Of a stretch of 64,000 nucleotides of DNA, positions 62,165 to 64,000 are shown piece by piece; position 1 is the stretch's first letter, and each line of letters starts with the position of its first letter. The notes beneath the pieces are model-generated. The model did no database searches, was not told where the DNA came from, and saw nothing but the letters and a program-made list of their open reading frames with translations. The position numbers were made by a program, and so were the translations under genes. Source of the stretch: CAWKPF01 sp963851415 (GTDB taxonomy: Bacteria > Acidobacteriota > Thermoanaerobaculia > Multivoradales > Multivoraceae); assembly GCA_963851415.1 (NCBI GenBank), contig CAWKPF010000003.1, positions 496,001 to 560,000 of the forward strand. Reading direction: 5' to 3'.

Positions 62165-62240
62165 TGTGAAAATGAAGATTAAATAGCAATAAGAGTAAAG
62201 AATGGTGTTTCTAATGCTCTTATTTCTTTTCTTTCGCCAG
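62165..62240. promoter_or_regulatory. AT-rich region with inverted repeat
   Basis: An AT-rich block between the S9 peptidase and the next gene. It contains an 8-bp inverted repeat AATAAGAG (62188-62195) / CTCTTATT (62217-62224) with a 21-nt spacer, followed by a pyrimidine run. It might be a weak terminator for the peptidase gene or an operator/promoter region for the downstream regulator. Confidence 0.4.
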
Positions 62241-62311
62241 AAATTCGGCGATAATCGTCAGCCGTGGTCGCCACTCCGGTGGCCGAGGTCTGCAAGTCGG
62301 TCTCGATCTTC

Positions 62312-64000
62312 ATGTCAACAGTCAGTGCCCTTCCCATCAGTCGTGCCTTTCTCGAAGCGCTGGTTCGCCGGTGCGAGCTTCGGGGCGCCAGCCTCTTTCT
62401 CCCCGATGTCCCGGGGTATTCCGGCGGCGGTCTTCTGGTGCATGCCGGTGAGGGTCGGGTCAGCGAACTGGCAGACCCGGTCTCCGCGATGCAACTGGCG
62501 GAGCGCTTCGCTGCCCAGACCGGTGTCGGTGTCGAAGCACTGACCAGCGATGACGGCGTCTTGCTCCGAGTCTGGGGAGATCCCGAGTCGACCCGCAAGC
62601 CAGCAACGACCGGTCGCCGCCGCAGCGATGGCGCACAGCCACGGGCAGGGCGTCGACCGATCTGGCTGGGCCTGTCTGGAGGGCCGGGCTCGGTGCTTCC
62701 ATCGGCCGGGGACGAGCTGGGCTCGCTCGAAGAGTCAGCGGTCGGATCGGCGGCCCTTACGGTGGCTCTCGATCTGGCGGGTGCGCTGGGAGTGCATCTG
62801 CGGGAGGTCACCCGGGTCCTGAACGACCCCGTGACGGGCGTGCCCGGCAGGGCCGAGTTTCAGGCCCGACTGGCCAACGCCTTTCGCAAGGCAGGGAAGG
62901 CGTCCGCTCCTCTCGCCTTGCTCCTCGTGGCTCCCGACGACTTCGCCATGGTGAACGATCGCATCGGGCATCACGAGGGTGACCTCGTGCTGCGAGAGGT
63001 CGGTGCCCGAACCGTCTCGGCGCTCCGCGCGACCGACTTCGCCGCCCGCTACGGCGGCGCCATCTTTGCCGCTCTTCTGAAGGCCACGGACGGGGAATCC
63101 GCGCTCACGGTGGGTGCCAAGCTGTTGCGCCATCTCCACGAAGGCGGATTTCGCGAGGGGGCAGTGGTGCTCGGTTTCAGAGCCGGGATCGCCACGTTCG
63201 ATCCGGCGACCTCCGATCCGCAGAGTGCGGTCGATCTCGCGTTTCGGGCCGAGGAAGCGTTGCTTCACGCGCGGCGAACGGCAGGGGAACGGTTGGTGTC
63301 GTGGTCGCCCGAGCTGGAGCTCTTGCGCGATCAAGGTGCAGAGCTCGGGGGCGTGTTCACCGGCAACATGACCAAGGACTATCGCAACGTGCAGCTGCTC
63401 GCGGACATCGTGCGGGTCGTGGCGGGTAGCGACGATTTTCATCAGCTTGCGGATCGTGCTCTCGAGCGATTGCAGCTGAGCCTCAAGACCGATCGCATCG
63501 GACTCTTCGAGTGGTTGGACGGCAGTGGCCTGAGTCTGATTCAGGGGCGCAGCGCCGGAGGCGAGTCGACCAGCACGAGGCTCGAGAATTTTCAGCTCAA
63601 GGAGCCGGGGCAGCGGCTGCTTCGTCAGTGTCGCGACCAGCGTCGGCCGTTGCTCGAGCGCGACGATCGCGGCGCTCGAAGTGCCGTGGTCTGTGCGGTG
63701 CCGATGGCGGTGGGGAACGAGACGGTCGGGCTGCTCTACCTGGAGGGGAGTGGCGACACCTTCAACCTCGATGCGTCCGACCTGACGTTTCTTCGCTCGT
63801 TGGCTTCTCAGCTCGCCGTGGCGCTCGACCGGGCGCGGCTATCGCTGCAGGAGAAGCGTCGCACAGAGCAGGTGCAGGAGCAGCTCCGAGCCGAAGTCGA
63901 AGAGCTGCGCCAGGCGGTCCAGAAGGCCAACCTCGAGTATCGCTCCGAGAGTATGGAGTCGGTCATGGCGACCGTGCGGCGTGTGGCCCCGACCGAGGCG
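62312..64000 (+). CDS. Sigma-54-type regulator with degenerate GGDEF and GAF domains (3' end outside window)
   Basis: 563 residues are visible, open to the window edge. Residues 1-165 are unassigned. A GGDEF-like domain (about 171-330) starts NDPVTGVPGRAEF but has RYGGAIF (Gly248-Phe252) instead of GGDEF, so cyclase activity is unlikely. A GAF domain (about 360-520) follows, then a coiled-coil linker (QEKRRTEQVQEQLRAEVEE). The last visible residues, SMESVMATVRRVAPTEA, match the start of NtrC-type AAA+ domains, just before the Walker A. I choose the ATG at 62312; no strong ribosome site is visible. Confidence 0.8.
   Translation, partial: MSTVSALPISRAFLEALVRRCELRGASLFLPDVPGYSGGGLLVHAGEGRVSELADPVSAMQLAERFAAQTGVGVEALTSDDGVLLRVWGDPESTRKPATTGRRRSDGAQPRAGRRPIWLGLSGGPGSVLPSAGDELGSLEESAVGSAALTVALDLAGALGVHLREVTRVLNDPVTGVPGRAEFQARLANAFRKAGKASAPLALLLVAPDDFAMVNDRIGHHEGDLVLREVGARTVSALRATDFAARYGGAIFAALLKATDGESALTVGAKLLRHLHEGGFREGAVVLGFRAGIATFDPATSDPQSAVDLAFRAEEALLHARRTAGERLVSWSPELELLRDQGAELGGVFTGNMTKDYRNVQLLADIVRVVAGSDDFHQLADRALERLQLSLKTDRIGLFEWLDGSGLSLIQGRSAGGESTSTRLENFQLKEPGQRLLRQCRDQRRPLLERDDRGARSAVVCAVPMAVGNETVGLLYLEGSGDTFNLDASDLTFLRSLASQLAVALDRARLSLQEKRRTEQVQEQLRAEVEELRQAVQKANLEYRSESMESVMATVRRVAPTEA

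Noticed and set aside
63041..63067. An active diguanylate cyclase in the last gene
   Set aside because: The signature is RYGGAIF rather than GG(D/E)EF; the metal and catalytic acidic residues are lost.
1..64000. Search for tRNA, rRNA, CRISPR arrays and integrases
   Set aside because: I saw no T-loop plus acceptor pairing, no regularly spaced direct repeats and no recombinase or transposase motifs; a dedicated scan would be more sensitive.

Overview
The window is a GC-rich chromosomal segment, with coding third positions almost all G or C, from a free-living, metabolically versatile bacterium. There are no phage, IS, CRISPR, rRNA or tRNA features that I can support. The gene content would fit an environmental lineage such as Acidobacteriota, Myxococcota or a relative: long hybrid histidine kinases, a Ser/Thr kinase fused to TPRs, PilZ proteins, secreted lipoprotein hydrolases, acyl-CoA dehydrogenases, a bacterial family B DNA polymerase, a periplasmic molybdenum hydroxylase, and exported proteins with C-terminal sorting-like tails. 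I cannot assign the taxon from sequence alone.

Layout. 1-3.7 kb: the end of an unknown gene coupled to a galactokinase-like gene, a convergent galU-like gene, ferritin and a DUF480 protein. 3.7-12.4 kb (minus strand): two orphan hybrid histidine kinases, a Yip1 membrane protein, a GlcD-type FAD oxidase and a double PilZ protein. 12.7-16.3 kb (plus): luciferase-like monooxygenase, a TlpA-like redoxin and a lipoprotein sulfatase, tightly packed. 16.3-21.4 kb: a paired acyl-CoA dehydrogenase operon, then KAS III and amidase. 21.5-30.4 kb: PDZ protein, sulfatase-like/TPR lipoprotein, a YgeY-like M20 hydrolase with a lipoprotein esterase, DUF4760, epoxide hydrolase and an AlkA-like glycosylase. 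30.6-43.3 kb (plus): a third hybrid kinase, SEC-C protein, DUF885 peptidase, carboxylesterase, a cytochrome c/copper monooxygenase-like protein, a Crp/Fnr regulator and a Ser/Thr kinase-TPR protein. 43.3-50.9 kb: secreted metzincin with a DNRLRE protein, UbiA-like protein with methyltransferase, two paralogous two-TM proteins, a membrane GAF protein and a potassium channel. 50.9-56.4 kb (minus): a five-gene Tat-exported xanthine-oxidase-family operon with its own cytochrome b. 56.7-64 kb: GNAT, polB, a DPP IV-type peptidase, and the start of a regulator with degenerate GGDEF, GAF and the beginning of a sigma-54 AAA+ domain.

Main discovery: the TlpA-like gene at 13698-14759 has an in-frame TGA exactly where the first Cys of the WCxxC redox motif should be (W-U-S-T-C). 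The thioredoxin fold continues in frame after it through a normal cis-Pro motif to a normal end. A 7-bp stem with a 5-nt loop begins 9 nt after the TGA, with its loop 16 nt away, which matches bacterial SECIS geometry. I read this as a selenocysteine-containing, exported thiol-disulfide oxidoreductase, missed by ordinary gene calling. A YgeY-like hydrolase (a family linked to selenium metabolism) 10 kb away is weak extra support. The Sec machinery itself is not in the window.

Regulatory signals. Several short AT-rich islands stand out in the promoters of membrane and signalling genes. Two of them, 39 kb apart, share a 17-bp motif at 16/17 positions. A 6-4-6 palindrome with Fnr/Dnr-like geometry lies upstream of the cytochrome c/copper protein, which is followed by a Crp/Fnr gene.
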